This document shows positions 1 through 5,781 of a stretch of DNA of 7,012 nucleotides, piece by piece. The notes beneath the pieces were generated by a model that worked only from the letters and a program-made list of their open reading frames with translations, was not told the origin of the DNA and made no database searches. The translations under genes and the position numbers were made by a program. Origin of the DNA: Pseudomonas sp. (lineage in GTDB: Bacteria; Pseudomonadota; Gammaproteobacteria; Pseudomonadales; Pseudomonadaceae); assembly GCA_003527165.1 (NCBI GenBank), contig DPSI01000115.1, forward strand, positions 1 to 7,012. Reading direction: 5' to 3'. Position 1 is the first letter of the stretch. Each line of letters starts with the position of its first letter.

Positions 1-84
1 CGCTCTTCCGATGCGCCATGTGGCAAGACGCCTATCCGTTATTTCTGACAGCCGCTGAGCCGTGAAACGTCTCGTTCCTTGCGA

Positions 85-651
85 TTATTCGGCGCGGCCG
101 ATCGGAAAAAATTGCCTATGGCTCCAGACACCCAGCCAGCTGGTGCCATCGAGTTCGTGCGGCACGGCCAGTTCCACCAACTGGTAGAACACGTTGCGAT
201 GAATCAGCGCCTCGAGATTGGCCCGTACGTGCACGTAAGGCGCAGGCTCCTGAGTCTCCGGATCGAACTCGACCCGCATCGGATGCTCCACTCCCGCTTC
301 CGTTTCGTCACCTACATTGGTGATGAAGCGAAGCACCTGAGCATCGCCGCTCCCCTCTACCACCAACTCAACCGCCACGAAGGGTGCGTCGTCAACCGTG
401 ATGCCAACCTTCTCTACCGGCGTCACCAGAAAGTAATCGTCGCCGTCTCGCCGGATCACCGTGGAAAACAGCCGCACCATGGCGGGCCGCCCAATCGGCG
501 TGCCCATGTAGAACCAACTGCCGTCGCGGGCGATTCGCATGTCCAGATCGCCACAGAACGGGGGATTCCACAGGTGTACAGGCGGTAAGCCCTTGTTGTC
601 GGCTTTTGGAATCTGACCCAGCAGATTCGCGGCTTTTCCAGCATCGCTCAT
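85..651 (-). CDS. DUF1285 family protein (188 aa)
   Basis: A complete 188-residue protein that I recognise as the DUF1285 family, which is common in Pseudomonas and other Proteobacteria and has no established biochemical role. Family-like segments are visible: [13 protein letters not shown] at about residues 28-40, then [18 protein letters not shown] at about 46-63, a [14 protein letters not shown] strand region at about 71-84, and a C-terminal [20 protein letters not shown] helix near 140-160. There is no signal peptide or membrane segment, so a cytoplasmic location is likely. The start at 651 is supported by GGAG placed six bases upstream, inside TAAGGAGTACACATG, where TAA is the stop of the upstream lipoprotein gene. 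The two genes are therefore almost certainly co-transcribed and probably translationally coupled. The stop is TAA at 85-87. The identification is firm at family level; the function is unknown. Confidence 0.93.
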   Translation of the reverse strand: MSDAGKAANLLGQIPKADNKGLPPVHLWNPPFCGDLDMRIARDGSWFYMGTPIGRPAMVRLFSTVIRRDGDDYFLVTPVEKVGITVDDAPFVAVELVVEGSGDAQVLRFITNVGDETEAGVEHPMRVEFDPETQEPAPYVHVRANLEALIHRNVFYQLVELAVPHELDGTSWLGVWSHRQFFPIGRAE

Positions 652-663
652 GTGTACTCCTTA
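652..663 (-). promoter_or_regulatory. RBS of DUF1285 gene overlapping the upstream stop codon
   Basis: On the minus strand the junction reads TAAGGAGTACACATG. The TAA ends the lipoprotein gene and the immediately following GGAG is the Shine-Dalgarno sequence of the DUF1285 gene. Ribosomes ending the first gene would stand on the second gene's binding site, a usual arrangement for translational coupling. The sequence is seen directly; the coupling is inferred. Confidence 0.8.
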
Positions 664-1263
664 GCGGCTGAGGCCTGTCAGGCGCCGCGCGTAATCGCGC
701 AGTGGCGGCCCCAACAAGACCTGCGGCGTCGCGTCATAGATATTCAGTAGCCCGCCACGGCTGCGAATTCGTGCCGTATCGACCAGATACCGGTTCCCGG
801 TCTCGATCAGCATCAACTGAACCACGCTGGTATCGACACCCAGACGATCGAGGGCACGCTGATCGTTGAGCTCGTCGAAACTACCGATGCGGTCGTCGGC
901 AGCGGCAAATCGCGTGTATAGCAAGTAATGGGCACCAACGGCGGACGCCTGGTTCAACGCTTCTTCCAGCCCGGCAGGCTCCGGGGCGCGCCGGACAAGG
1001 GGAAAGTACTCGACGAACCCCTTGAAGGCTTCTTCGGCGACCACGTTCGGCCGCGGATAGGCGTCACCGGGCGGGACAAAGTGGCCTTGGGCAATATAGA
1101 TAAAGGAATCGGGCTGCAGGCGCCAGGAAGCGGACCTCACGGTCTCGCTGTGATCGAGGACGCCCGCATCTCGCAGCTGATGGCGGGTGCCCTCGGCCAT
1201 GTCGCTTACCTTCATGCATCCACTTAACACGAACATGGCCGCGATAAGGCTAAACCCTCTCAT
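661..1263 (-). CDS. DUF4823 family lipoprotein (200 aa)
   Basis: A complete 200-residue lipoprotein. It has a short signal peptide, with MR at the start, a hydrophobic FSLIAAMFVL core, and a lipobox LSGC with the lipidated cysteine at residue 16. The rest resembles the DUF4823 family of Pseudomonas lipoproteins, with SASWRLQPDSFIYIAQG at about residues 44-60 and a conserved region with AHYLLYTRFA. The function is not known. Residues after the cysteine are M, K, V, S. Lysine at +3 recalls the Pseudomonas inner-membrane retention signal, in which Lys and Ser at +3 and +4 act together, but +4 here is Val, so the final membrane is uncertain. The start at 1263 has AGGAG five bases upstream. The DUF1285 gene follows after nine bases, giving a tight operon. 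A possible 30-residue peptide overlaps its start codon by four bases. Confidence 0.9.
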   Translation of the reverse strand: MRGFSLIAAMFVLSGCMKVSDMAEGTRHQLRDAGVLDHSETVRSASWRLQPDSFIYIAQGHFVPPGDAYPRPNVVAEEAFKGFVEYFPLVRRAPEPAGLEEALNQASAVGAHYLLYTRFAAADDRIGSFDELNDQRALDRLGVDTSVVQLMLIETGNRYLVDTARIRSRGGLLNIYDATPQVLLGPPLRDYARRLTGLSR

Positions 1264-1352
1264 ATTTGCTCCTGCACCTGACGGAAAACCGACGAATAGC
1301 GAAGCAATGCAGCAAACACGCCAGCTTTGCGCAAGGCAGCGTCAAAGCCCAT
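1260..1352 (-). CDS. Possible 30-aa peptide, coupled to the lipoprotein gene
   Basis: A short reading frame of 30 codons starts with ATG at 1352 and begins MGFDAALRKAGVFAALLRY. A good Shine-Dalgarno AGGAG lies at 1359-1363, six bases before the ATG. Its TGA stop overlaps the lipoprotein ATG as ATGA, a 4-base overlap typical of coupled genes in an operon. The peptide has a basic and hydrophobic middle (LRKAGVFAALLRY) and a polar end, with no domain I recognise. It could be a real small protein, a leader peptide that couples translation, or chance. Against it, third-base GC is not as high as in the neighbouring genes. The placement of the ribosome binding site and the exact overlap are the main support. 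Confidence 0.35.
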   Translation of the reverse strand: MGFDAALRKAGVFAALLRYSSVFRQVQEQI

Positions 1353-1899
1353 GCTGCACTCCTGGCGCAACGACGCGCGCGAGGGATCCTCAACCTGCAC
1401 CAACAATGTCGCCTGTCCTGACCGAGCTCACCCTTTATCACCAGATTTGTTTGACGTCCAAGCTAGACAGTAGCGTCTTTGAGAGCGTTCCAAGCGTTGC
1501 ACGCTCGGACAGAATCCAAGACCTCCAGCACTTGTGCTATGCGCTTGTGCCGCACCGCCAGAATAGGAACAACTCCCTTCCCCTACGTCCCGGAGATGTA
1601 GCGCAACTGCCCGGCGCGTCCAGAGACTGTCGCCGCGAAAAGGCCAGCAGTCGATGGGTTAGTGCGGCGCACGCTTGGCAAGGCTCTGTACTGCATTCGT
1701 GTTCAGGTGGCGAATGCATACCGGGCGCGACAGTAGCCGTAGCCAACTGGCCGATCACGTTGAGTTCGCCCGTTGATGGGACACCTCCGAGGTTCCGCAA
1801 GCGCGCCAACGCTCGGTTTCAAGCCCACCACACGCCGCGGGCCGGCGCGGGGAGCTACCGTTGCTGGAACTAGCGACTGGGAAACACCTTCCGGTCAGC
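1353..1899. other. Stretch without a recognisable gene
   Basis: About 550 bases between the lipoprotein operon and the LysR remnant. Base composition is visibly less GC-rich than in the flanking genes. Reading frames on both strands (for example 1187-1873 plus and 1537-1809 minus) have no domain, no good ribosome binding site and unusual residue content, so I do not call them. The promoter of the minus-strand operon should lie here. One weak candidate on the minus strand is TTGGAC, 16 bases, then GATAAA, near 1434-1461. An 8-bp perfect inverted repeat lies at 1692-1718. I see no tRNA, CRISPR or clear transposase remnant. Confidence 0.6.
1692..1718. repeat. Inverted repeat, 8-bp perfect arms
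   Basis: TGCATTCG at 1692-1699 and CGAATGCA at 1711-1718 are exact reverse complements separated by 11 bases. No T tract follows on either strand, so it is not a convincing intrinsic terminator. It lies in the gene-free stretch, far from both flanking genes, and could be a protein-binding site, a REP-like element or a remnant of a mobile element. I looked for integron attC core sites around it and did not find a convincing pair. Confidence 0.55.
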
Positions 1900-2340
1900 T
1901 CAATTGCGTTCCAGCGACCTCTCATCCAGCCCGCCGCTGGCCTGCGCCCACGGCGCAGCGGCGAAGCGTTCGGCGAGATAATCCATCAGCGCCTGTACGC
2001 GGGCCGGGCGGCTGCGTCCCGGTGGGGTCACGATGTGCAGCGCGATCGGCTCCACCTGCCAATCGTCCATCACCGTCTCCAACGCCCCCGATTGCAGGTC
2101 GCGCCAAGCCAGGAATTCCGGCTGCAGCGCCAGGCCCTGCCCCGCCCTCAGGGCCGGCGCCAGCGCCTCGGCATTGTTTGCTAACAGCGACGCGGACATC
2201 GCTTGGGCGAACCCGCCATGCCGTTTGTGACGGAAACGCCAGCTGCTGCTGCGCGAATAGCTGTATTGCAGCGCGCGGTGCTCAGCCAGGTCGCGCGGGT
2301 GGCCAGGATGCCCGTGGCGCTCGAAATAGGACGGCGCCCC
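1900..2340 (-). pseudogene. LysR-type regulator, C-terminal fragment
   Basis: About 146 codons on the minus strand encode the C-terminal half of a LysR substrate-binding domain. The frame begins near 2340 with APSYFERHGHPGHPRDLAEH, equivalent to the family's usual 'PAYLARHG-P--P-DLA-H' segment. It continues through SYSRSSSWRF, then ANNAEALAPALRAGQGLALQ, a typical helix and strand pair of the effector domain, and ends with PPGRSRPARVQALMDYLAER near the C terminus. Intact LysR proteins are about 300 residues, so the helix-turn-helix, the linker and the first half of the effector domain are missing. There is no start codon between the break point and an internal ATG at 2199, and a TGA closes the frame upstream at 2371-2373. 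The gene cannot bind DNA and is a remnant. The fragment abuts an N-terminally truncated MFS transporter on the opposite strand. Confidence 0.85.
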
Positions 2341-2342
2341 AC

Positions 2343-2989
2343 CAACAGAATACGCTGGGCGCGGCCTGGATCACGGCGCTGACCACGCTCAACGGCGTGG
2401 CGCAGGCCATCCTGCCCAACTGGGTACGCGGCCGCTCGCTGGCCGTGTACCTCACCCTGTTCAATGGCGCCATGACCGTTGGTAGCCTGAGCTGGGGCGC
2501 GATCGCCCCGCTGATCGGCGTCCCGTTCACGCTGCTGGCCGGTGCCGTCGGGCTGGTCGTGGCGGGCCTTGCTGCCCACCGTCTCAAGTTGCCAAGGGCG
2601 ATGCCGACCTGATGCCCTCCCGGCACTGGCCCGAGCCGCTGACGGCGGCGCCGGTCGAGCATGACCGGGGGCCGGTGCTGATCCAGATCGTGTACCGCAT
2701 CGCGCCAGAGGACCGCACCGACTTTCTCAAGGCGCTTGCCCGGCTATCGGCCGAGCGACGCCGCGATGGCGCCTACGCCTGGGGCATCACCGAGGACGCG
2801 GCCGATCCGACGCTGATGCTCGAATGGTTCCAGGTCGAATCCTGGGCCGAACATCTGCGCCAGCATCAGCGGGTGTCCAAGGCGGACGCCGACATTCAGG
2901 CCGAGGTACTGCGCTTCCATCGAGGCGAAGGACGGCCGACGGTGCGGCACTTCCTGGCGTTCAACCATCCGGGCGAAGGACGGGCATAG
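2343..2989 (+). pseudogene. MFS exporter with fused C-terminal domain, truncated and frameshifted
   Basis: Remnant of a major facilitator transporter of the EntS-like MFS_3 type. The first part (2343-2612) reads LGAAWITALTTLNGVAQ, PNWVRGRSLAVYLTLFNGAM and GVPFTLLAGAVGLVVAG, which are the last transmembrane helices and the loop with conserved V-R-R of the C-terminal half. It stops at TGA 2610-2612. The fused cytoplasmic C-terminal domain continues in another frame to TAG at 2987-2989. That part contains MPSRHWPEPL, RGPVLIQIVYRI, RRDGAYAWGITEDAADP, VESWAEHLRQHQRVSKAD and VRHFLAFNHP, which match the extra domain carried by many members of this exporter group. Adding one base near 2591-2595 (gcc to gccc) would restore a continuous KLPKGDADLMPSRHW. 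Roughly the first 60 percent of the transporter is absent. The gene is non-functional as a transporter. Confidence 0.82.
2612..2989 (+). CDS. Detached C-terminal domain of the MFS remnant (125 codons)
   Basis: After the frameshift, the C-terminal domain forms its own open frame beginning with ATG at 2612, which overlaps the transporter stop as TGATG. In principle, re-initiation could make a 125-residue soluble protein resembling a small antibiotic-biosynthesis-monooxygenase-like (ABM-like) fold domain. I see no convincing Shine-Dalgarno: AGGG lies more than ten bases upstream and better suits the ATG at 2601 in the other frame. The parent gene has also lost its promoter. I regard this as part of the pseudogene rather than an expressed gene. 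It is listed so that an automated gene call here can be interpreted. Confidence 0.3.
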   Translation: MPSRHWPEPLTAAPVEHDRGPVLIQIVYRIAPEDRTDFLKALARLSAERRRDGAYAWGITEDAADPTLMLEWFQVESWAEHLRQHQRVSKADADIQAEVLRFHRGEGRPTVRHFLAFNHPGEGRA

Positions 2990-3170
2990 GTCTGTCGAAG
3001 ACTCACCCGCACGCGGGCGCCTTCGCGACGAGGCAGTACGGTGTAGGCGGTGCACATGGCGCACCCGACGCTGGGGGCGGAGTATCGGAAGCCATTTCGC
3101 TTCACGGCTACGCCCCGCTGGGCCTGGGGAAATCTCAACAGTCCCGAGGGTCCGTTGGCGCTTCATTCGC
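2990..3170. other. Intergenic stretch behind the MFS remnant
   Basis: No gene is recognisable. Short self-complementary runs occur (CCCGC-AC-GCGGG near 3006-3017; GAAGC-CATTTC-GCTTC near 3089-3104). The minus-strand reading through this segment (VKRNGFRYSAPSVGCAMC and onward) resembles non-coding translations I associate with repeated intergenic sequence in pseudomonads. This is an impression, not a search result. Confidence 0.35.
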
Positions 3171-3194
3171 GGCCGCCGGTGCCTCGCGGCGGCC
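3171..3194 (-). terminator. GC-rich hairpin directly after the yhjG-like gene
   Basis: GGCCGCCG at 3171-3178 and CGGCGGCC at 3187-3194 form a perfect 8-bp all-GC stem with an 8-base loop. It starts four bases after the TAA of the AsmA-family gene on the minus strand. Position suggests a terminator or mRNA 3' end stabiliser, but there is no T tract after it, so a classic intrinsic terminator is not shown. Confidence 0.4.
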
Positions 3195-3198
3195 TCAC

Positions 3199-5271
3199 TT
3201 AACGTTCAGGCAGCCTTTTCACCTGCTCCAGCAATGGCCCGCACTGGTCCGCCTGCCCGCCGCTGGGCGCGACCAGGGCCAGCAGGCCGGCCACCGGGCC
3301 GACGGTAGCGCCCAGCACGATCATGCCCGCACCGCGCAGCGCCAGCGGGCCGGCATGCACGCCCGGGCGGGGATTCTTCAGGGTGCCCCGGACGTACAAC
3401 GGCGAACGTAGCGAGATGATGCGGATGCCCTTGGAGCGCGGCACGATGTCCATATCGATGCTCTCGTTCTTGAAGTTGACCCGACCGGAGACGTTGATCA
3501 CCGCGTTCTCGGTGTCCAGCACGAACAGCCGGGGCTCGGCCAGGCCGTCCTTCATGCCCAGGTCGACCACCGCGCAATTGATCTGCACCTCCTCGTCGCC
3601 GAACAACCGGCCGACCAGGTAATTACCGACGTTCAGGCCGGCCAGCTCCATCAGGCTTCGACTCACGGTACCGTCGTTCATCAGCAGGCGCAGCTCGCCA
3701 TTGGCGCTGCCGAGCAAGGCGGCGACGGAGTTGCCGGTGCCCTGGATGTCGGCCTTGCCGTTCAGCTCGCCCAGGCTTTTCTGCATGGTCTCGACCGTGG
3801 GGAATAGCTGCCGCAGCTTGAGCGATTGGGCGTCCAGCCGCACCCGCCCGGCCAGTGGCGTGCGCTGGCCGTCCAGGCGCACGTTGGTTTCCAGATGCCC
3901 GCCGGCCAGGCCGAAGCTCAGCGGCTGCAGGCTCAGTACCCCATCGGCGAGCACCACATGGGCGTTCAGATCCTGGATGGGCAGGGCCTCGTCATGGACG
4001 ATGCGCTTGCCGACGAAACGCACGTCGGCGTCCATGTCACGCCAGCGATCGGTACGGAATTCCTCCACCGGCAGCGCCTTCTCTGCCGGCTGCCTGCGGG
4101 TCGCGCCACGCGCCTGGCGGGATTTTTCCGAATCGGCACCGATCAGTGGCGCCAGGTCGGCGAAACGCAGCTGGTTGGAGGTCAGCTCGCCGGTCAGCCG
4201 CGGGCGCGGTTCGCTGGCGACATAGGCGAGGTCGCCCCGGATGTCGCTGCCGCCGATACGGCCGTTGAAGCCTTCGTAACGGAAGGAGGCGCCGTCCGGG
4301 TTCTGCAGGTCGGCATGCAGACGGCCATCGGTGGAATAGGCGCCGGTGTCGGGCAGGGTCACGCCGATCAGCGGGTAGAGGTTGCCCAGGCTATCGCCGG
4401 ACAGGCGCAGACGCAGATCCAGCGCGCCGAGGTTGAGTGGATCGGTCAGGGTGCCTTCCACCGTCACCCGGGTCTTGCCGGCGCGCAGATCGACCTGCAG
4501 CGGGAACGGCAGCGCCGCGTCCTGCAGCGCCAGCAGGCCGCCCACCCGACCCTCGCCGGACACTGGCTGGCCGACGTAGCGGCCCTCGGCATTCCAGGCG
4601 AAGGCGTATTCCTGGGTCGCCGCCGCTTGCGCCTGCCTTTCTTCCGCCCCCTCGCCCTGGGCCGCCGCCAGGATCTGGCTATAGGGCACCGGCTCGCCCA
4701 GCGGGGTGACGTTCAATTGCACTTCTGCACGCGAGACCTGGTCGTCGAGGCTGGCGCTGCCCTTGTCGAAGCCGATGGTGCCGATATCCAACACCCAGGC
4801 GGAGGGCTTCTCCTCTTCCGCTTCGTCGCTGGCGGCCAGGTTTTCGAAGGCCCAGTTGGCGCGGCCGTCGGCGAGCCGTTCGATGTGCGCCGACGGCCCA
4901 CCCAGGGTGATGGCCGGGATGCTGACGCGCTTGCCCAGCAGCGCCAGCGGACGCAGGTCCGCCGCGACACTGTCGAGATGGACGAAATACGGCGCCTGGC
5001 CCCACTCCGCATTGCCCAGGGTAATGTCTTCGGCGGTCAGGGTCGGATGCGGGACCCAGGCACGCCAGCCGGCCACCTCGCGATCACGCTGCCAGCGCAC
5101 ATCGAGGTCGCCCTGAATGACGAACGGCCGACCGAGGGTGTCGGACACCCGCTCATTGAGGGTGGGCTTGAGCAGGTTCCAATCGAAGGTGGCCAGGAGC
5201 ACGATCAGCGCCACGACCAGCACCGCAAGAATGCCCAGGAACCATAGGAGGACGCCACGGGTTCGGCTCAT
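3199..5271 (-). CDS. yhjG: AsmA family protein, YhjG-like (690 aa)
   Basis: A complete 690-residue AsmA-family protein closely resembling E. coli YhjG in length and in landmark segments. One N-terminal transmembrane segment lies at about residues 7-29, followed by TFDWNLLKPTLNERVSDTLG and GRPFVIQGDLDVRW, the AsmA N-terminal signature. Long repetitive beta-strand sequence follows (DLRLRLSGDSLGNLYPLIGV, GFNGRIGGSDIRGDL). Near residue 615 comes the highly conserved GIRIISLRSPLYVRGTLKNP, followed by a second hydrophobic stretch at about 648-668. Such proteins are anchored in the inner membrane and extend into the periplasm. Relatives TamB, YhdP and YdbH act in moving phospholipids to the outer membrane; the exact role of YhjG is not established. 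I chose the start at 5271 because the membrane segment follows directly and GAGAGA lies just upstream. The frame stays open upstream to an ATG at 5433, but those residues are not family-like. It appears monocistronic. Confidence 0.93.
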   Translation of the reverse strand: MSRTRGVLLWFLGILAVLVVALIVLLATFDWNLLKPTLNERVSDTLGRPFVIQGDLDVRWQRDREVAGWRAWVPHPTLTAEDITLGNAEWGQAPYFVHLDSVAADLRPLALLGKRVSIPAITLGGPSAHIERLADGRANWAFENLAASDEAEEEKPSAWVLDIGTIGFDKGSASLDDQVSRAEVQLNVTPLGEPVPYSQILAAAQGEGAEERQAQAAATQEYAFAWNAEGRYVGQPVSGEGRVGGLLALQDAALPFPLQVDLRAGKTRVTVEGTLTDPLNLGALDLRLRLSGDSLGNLYPLIGVTLPDTGAYSTDGRLHADLQNPDGASFRYEGFNGRIGGSDIRGDLAYVASEPRPRLTGELTSNQLRFADLAPLIGADSEKSRQARGATRRQPAEKALPVEEFRTDRWRDMDADVRFVGKRIVHDEALPIQDLNAHVVLADGVLSLQPLSFGLAGGHLETNVRLDGQRTPLAGRVRLDAQSLKLRQLFPTVETMQKSLGELNGKADIQGTGNSVAALLGSANGELRLLMNDGTVSRSLMELAGLNVGNYLVGRLFGDEEVQINCAVVDLGMKDGLAEPRLFVLDTENAVINVSGRVNFKNESIDMDIVPRSKGIRIISLRSPLYVRGTLKNPRPGVHAGPLALRGAGMIVLGATVGPVAGLLALVAPSGGQADQCGPLLEQVKRLPER

Positions 5272-5280
5272 CAATCTCTC
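5272..5280 (-). promoter_or_regulatory. RBS deciding the YhjG-like start
   Basis: On the minus strand GAGAGATTG precedes the ATG at 5271. It is a moderate Shine-Dalgarno at suitable distance. With the transmembrane segment beginning seven residues later, it favours this start over the upstream in-frame ATG at 5433. Confidence 0.6.
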
Positions 5281-5665
5281 GCTACTTGCGCTGAGTTTGT
5301 AGGCACGCTCGTTTTTCGACTGGCCCAGGGCCGGATCGCTCCCCGGCAAATAGCGTTTTTTTCCCGGTGCAAAGCAGTGGCTACCGGCGTCATCCTGCCG
5401 CTTCAGCCTCCCCAAGCCAGTAACCGAGCGCATCGGTACGCATCGCTGACCCGCCCCTTGTGGTTAAACGTTGATAGGAACGCTTATGAAACCGGGCATT
5501 CGCCCCGACTATCACCTGTGCTGTTTCGTGACTCGACCGCGGAGGTATTCCTGATCGGTCCGACAGCCGACGCCAGCCGTACGCACCGGCACACAGATGG
5601 ACTTCCACGGGTAACTGATCACCGAAGCCGCAGCGGCCAAGAGCAGCCATTGGTGACGGCAGGAT

Positions 5666-5684
5666 GAGCGAATGCGCTTCGCTC
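5666..5684. repeat. Hairpin, 7-bp perfect stem
   Basis: GAGCGAA at 5666-5672 and TTCGCTC at 5678-5684 are exact reverse complements around a five-base loop. It lies about 100 bases beyond the end of the tetR-like gene. There is no adjoining T tract. It resembles the short 'GAGCG...CGCTC' palindromes often met between genes in pseudomonads, and may be a REP-type unit. Confidence 0.5.
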
Positions 5685-5730
5685 GGCGGTTGGGATACCG
5701 GCTCGATATCGCTGATGGGAATGTGCTCAT

Positions 5731-5753
5731 CTGGCGAGAGTCTGCTTCGCCAG
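5731..5753. repeat. Hairpin, 7-bp perfect stem, 28 bases after the tetR-like stop
   Basis: CTGGCGA at 5731-5737 and TCGCCAG at 5747-5753 pair perfectly around a nine-base loop. Its place just beyond the tetR-like stop codon fits a terminator or transcript end structure, but no run of T follows on the minus strand, so the termination role is only possible. Confidence 0.45.
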
Positions 5754-5781
5754 GCGCCGAGCGTCACCCGGCGACGGTGGG

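Larger units (their letters stand above)
5281..5781. other. Intergenic stretch between tetR-like and yhjG-like genes
   Basis: About 500 bases with no recognisable gene. Frames such as 5377-5667 plus and 5512-5730 minus lack domains and good ribosome binding sites. Two perfect short inverted repeats lie at 5666-5684 and 5731-5753. A run of seven T at about 5355-5361 on the plus strand has no matching gene upstream. The yhjG-like promoter should be in the part nearest 5271, but I see no strong -35/-10 pair. Confidence 0.5.

Noticed and set aside
1..84. Left edge as the end of another gene or a terminator for the operon
   Set aside because: Too little sequence; only a weak 4-bp palindrome (AACG-TCT-CGTT) is present and no frame with recognisable content.
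1650..1730. Integron attC-like site around the 1692-1718 inverted repeat
   Set aside because: No matching pair of the conserved attC core sequences flanks the repeat, and no integrase or gene cassette is nearby.
1187..1873. 228-codon plus-strand frame
   Set aside because: It begins inside the lipoprotein gene in antisense, has no domain or ribosome binding site, and its residue content is not protein-like.
1900..2199. 99-residue protein starting at the internal ATG 2199
   Set aside because: LysR homology continues in frame upstream of this ATG to about 2340, so it is the tail of a broken gene and not a small gene.
1773..2612. 279-codon plus-strand frame as a complete gene
   Set aside because: Only the part after about 2343 is MFS sequence; the earlier part is antisense to the LysR remnant and rich in Pro, Arg and Ala without a domain.
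3826..5247. Long 473-codon open frame on the plus strand opposite the AsmA-family gene
   Set aside because: It is antisense to a clearly conserved YhjG-like protein; high-GC codon use keeps this frame open. No domain, and the translation is low-information sequence.
5272..5433. Upstream start of the YhjG-like gene at 5433, adding 54 residues
   Set aside because: The added residues are not family-like, and they would put the transmembrane segment about 60 residues inside the protein. The start at 5271 has a fitting ribosome binding site.
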